A stretch of DNA of 16,157 bases from Flavobacteriales bacterium UBA7519 (lineage in GTDB: Bacteria; Bacteroidota; Bacteroidia; Flavobacteriales; Weeksellaceae), in the NCBI GenBank assembly GCA_002476905.1, contig DLND01000055.1, positions 1 through 16,157 of the forward strand, written 5' to 3'. Made by a program: the position numbers and the translations under genes. Within the stretch, counting starts at the first letter, position 1; each line of letters starts with the position of its first letter. A model generated the notes under the pieces. The model saw nothing but the letters and a program-made list of their open reading frames with translations. It was not told the DNA's origin and did not search any database. Of the stretch, positions 15,206 through 16,157 are shown one piece after another.

Positions 15206-15357
15206 GCATAATTTTTTCTTAATGAAATTATAAAGAACCTTAAAAGTAGGATTTTACTATTTTTTTGGAGAATTGTGCTATTCTGTTTGTTGATTATGGA
15301 ATTAACTTAGCCTTAATCAAATGTTAACTGATTATTAATAACAAAACAAATATTATT

Positions 15358-16157
15358 ATGAGCGCAACAGCAGAACAAACACAGAACTCAACAACTTTAG
15401 CTTGGCCAGAGTTCAAATCTAAGTATGATAATTACATTGGTGGAAAATTTGTACCATCTCTTGGTGGACAATATTTTGACGTTGTTTCTCCGATCAACGG
15501 GAAAGTTTTCACACAGGCAGCACATTCTAACAAAGAAGACTTGGAAGCTGCAGTTAATGCTGCGACAGAAGCTTTCAAAACTTGGAAAGATACTTCTCCA
15601 ACAGAAAGAAGTATTATCCTTAACAAAATTGCGGATAGAATGGAGCAAAACCTAGAATATATCGCAATTGTAGAAACTATTGATAACGGAAAAGCGGTAA
15701 GAGAAACTCTAGCTGCAGATATTCCTTTGGCGATTGACCATTTCAGATATTTTGCTTCAGTAATTAGAGCAGAAGAAGGTTCGCACAATGAATTGGATAA
15801 AGACACAGTTTCATTAATCGTTCAAGAACCACTTGGTGTCATTGCACAAATCATCCCTTGGAATTTCCCAATCCTAATGGCTGTTTGGAAACTCGCTCCA
15901 GCTTTGGCAGCTGGTAACTGCGTAGTTTTGAAACCGGCAGAAAGCACACCTGTTTCTATTATGATATTAATGGAATTGATTGGAGATTTGCTTCCAGCGG
16001 GTGTTATAAACGTCGTGAATGGTTTCGGGGCAGAATTGGGAAGAGCTTTGGTGACCAATCCAAAAGTTAACAAAGCGGCTTTCACAGGATCTACAGCAAC
16101 TGGACGTTTAGTTATGCAATATGCTACGGAAAATATCATTCCTGTAACATTGGAATT
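15358..16157 (+). CDS. Aldehyde dehydrogenase (AcoD/ExaC-like), 3'-truncated by the window edge
   Basis: This is the N-terminal 266 residues of an NAD(P)-dependent aldehyde dehydrogenase, a cytosolic enzyme that oxidises aldehydes to carboxylic acids. The full family length is about 500. ATG at 15358 opens a frame that stays open to the window edge. Recognisable blocks include YDNYIGGKFVPSLGGQYFDV near the start, VRETLAADIPLAIDHFRYFA, IIPWNFPI (bearing the oxyanion asparagine), APALAAGNCVVLKPAE (cofactor-binding lysine) and AAFTGSTATGRL. The last complete codon, E266 in PVTLE, should be the general-base glutamate of the ELGGK motif. The catalytic cysteine lies outside the window. The blocks from ETLAAD to the window end most resemble the AcoD/ExaC acetaldehyde dehydrogenase group. 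Divergent placement from the AraC-type gene suggests regulated expression. I found no clear -7 box for it in the spacer. Confidence 0.94.
   Translation, partial: MSATAEQTQNSTTLAWPEFKSKYDNYIGGKFVPSLGGQYFDVVSPINGKVFTQAAHSNKEDLEAAVNAATEAFKTWKDTSPTERSIILNKIADRMEQNLEYIAIVETIDNGKAVRETLAADIPLAIDHFRYFASVIRAEEGSHNELDKDTVSLIVQEPLGVIAQIIPWNFPILMAVWKLAPALAAGNCVVLKPAESTPVSIMILMELIGDLLPAGVINVVNGFGAELGRALVTNPKVNKAAFTGSTATGRLVMQYATENIIPVTLE

Noticed and set aside
15321-15338. Mini-ORF MLTDY before the aldehyde dehydrogenase
   Set aside because: It has only five codons in AT-rich DNA, with no supporting structure like that in the amt leader and no predicted transcript start above it.
15432-16139. Two minus-strand open frames (124 and 105 codons) within the aldehyde dehydrogenase
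   Set aside because: They oppose a highly conserved enzyme frame that runs continuously to the window edge. They show no family features or promoter.

Overview
The window looks like chromosomal DNA of a flavobacterium close to Chryseobacterium (Weeksellaceae). The evidence is the AT-rich spacers, the near absence of Shine-Dalgarno sequences, Bacteroidota-type -7 boxes (TAnnTTTG), a mevalonate-pathway HMG-CoA synthase, a large outer-membrane barrel receptor of Bacteroidota architecture, and the protein sequences themselves. The genus is an inference from general familiarity; no search was run. No rRNA, tRNA, CRISPR array, transposase or phage gene was seen.

Layout. (1) Positions 1-3688, plus strand: the end of a MacB/FtsX-type ABC exporter locus, with a permease cut by the window edge, a second paralogous permease and a membrane-anchored periplasmic adaptor. 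The ATPase and outer-membrane channel are not visible and are probably upstream. (2) Positions 3919-8338, minus strand: a tight three-gene unit in the order dapF, mltG, TonB-type outer-membrane receptor, ending at a strong terminator. It covers meso-diaminopimelate synthesis, a peptidoglycan-cleaving enzyme and an outer-membrane barrel. (3) Positions 8550-9977, plus strand: a short ECF-like sigma factor followed 15 bases later by lipoyl synthase lipA. (4) Positions 10011-10199, minus strand: a 62-residue single-span membrane protein of unknown function, convergent with lipA and sharing its terminator. (5) Positions 10348-11804, plus strand: ammonium transporter amt, behind a roughly 100-base leader holding two mini-ORFs and a long inverted repeat. 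(6) Positions 11866-12600, minus strand: a zinc-ribbon SAM methyltransferase, divergent from mvaS (12695-14026, plus). A nested palindromic element and a terminator follow mvaS. (7) Positions 14228-15145, minus strand: an AraC-family regulator with a good flavobacterial promoter, divergent from an aldehyde dehydrogenase of the AcoD/ExaC type that runs off the right edge.

Most of the window is housekeeping or common envelope and transport functions. I did not find a convincing new multi-gene system. The points most worth a second look are the amt leader, the nested palindrome after mvaS, the very short predicted leader of the sigma-factor gene, and the dapF-mltG-receptor linkage.
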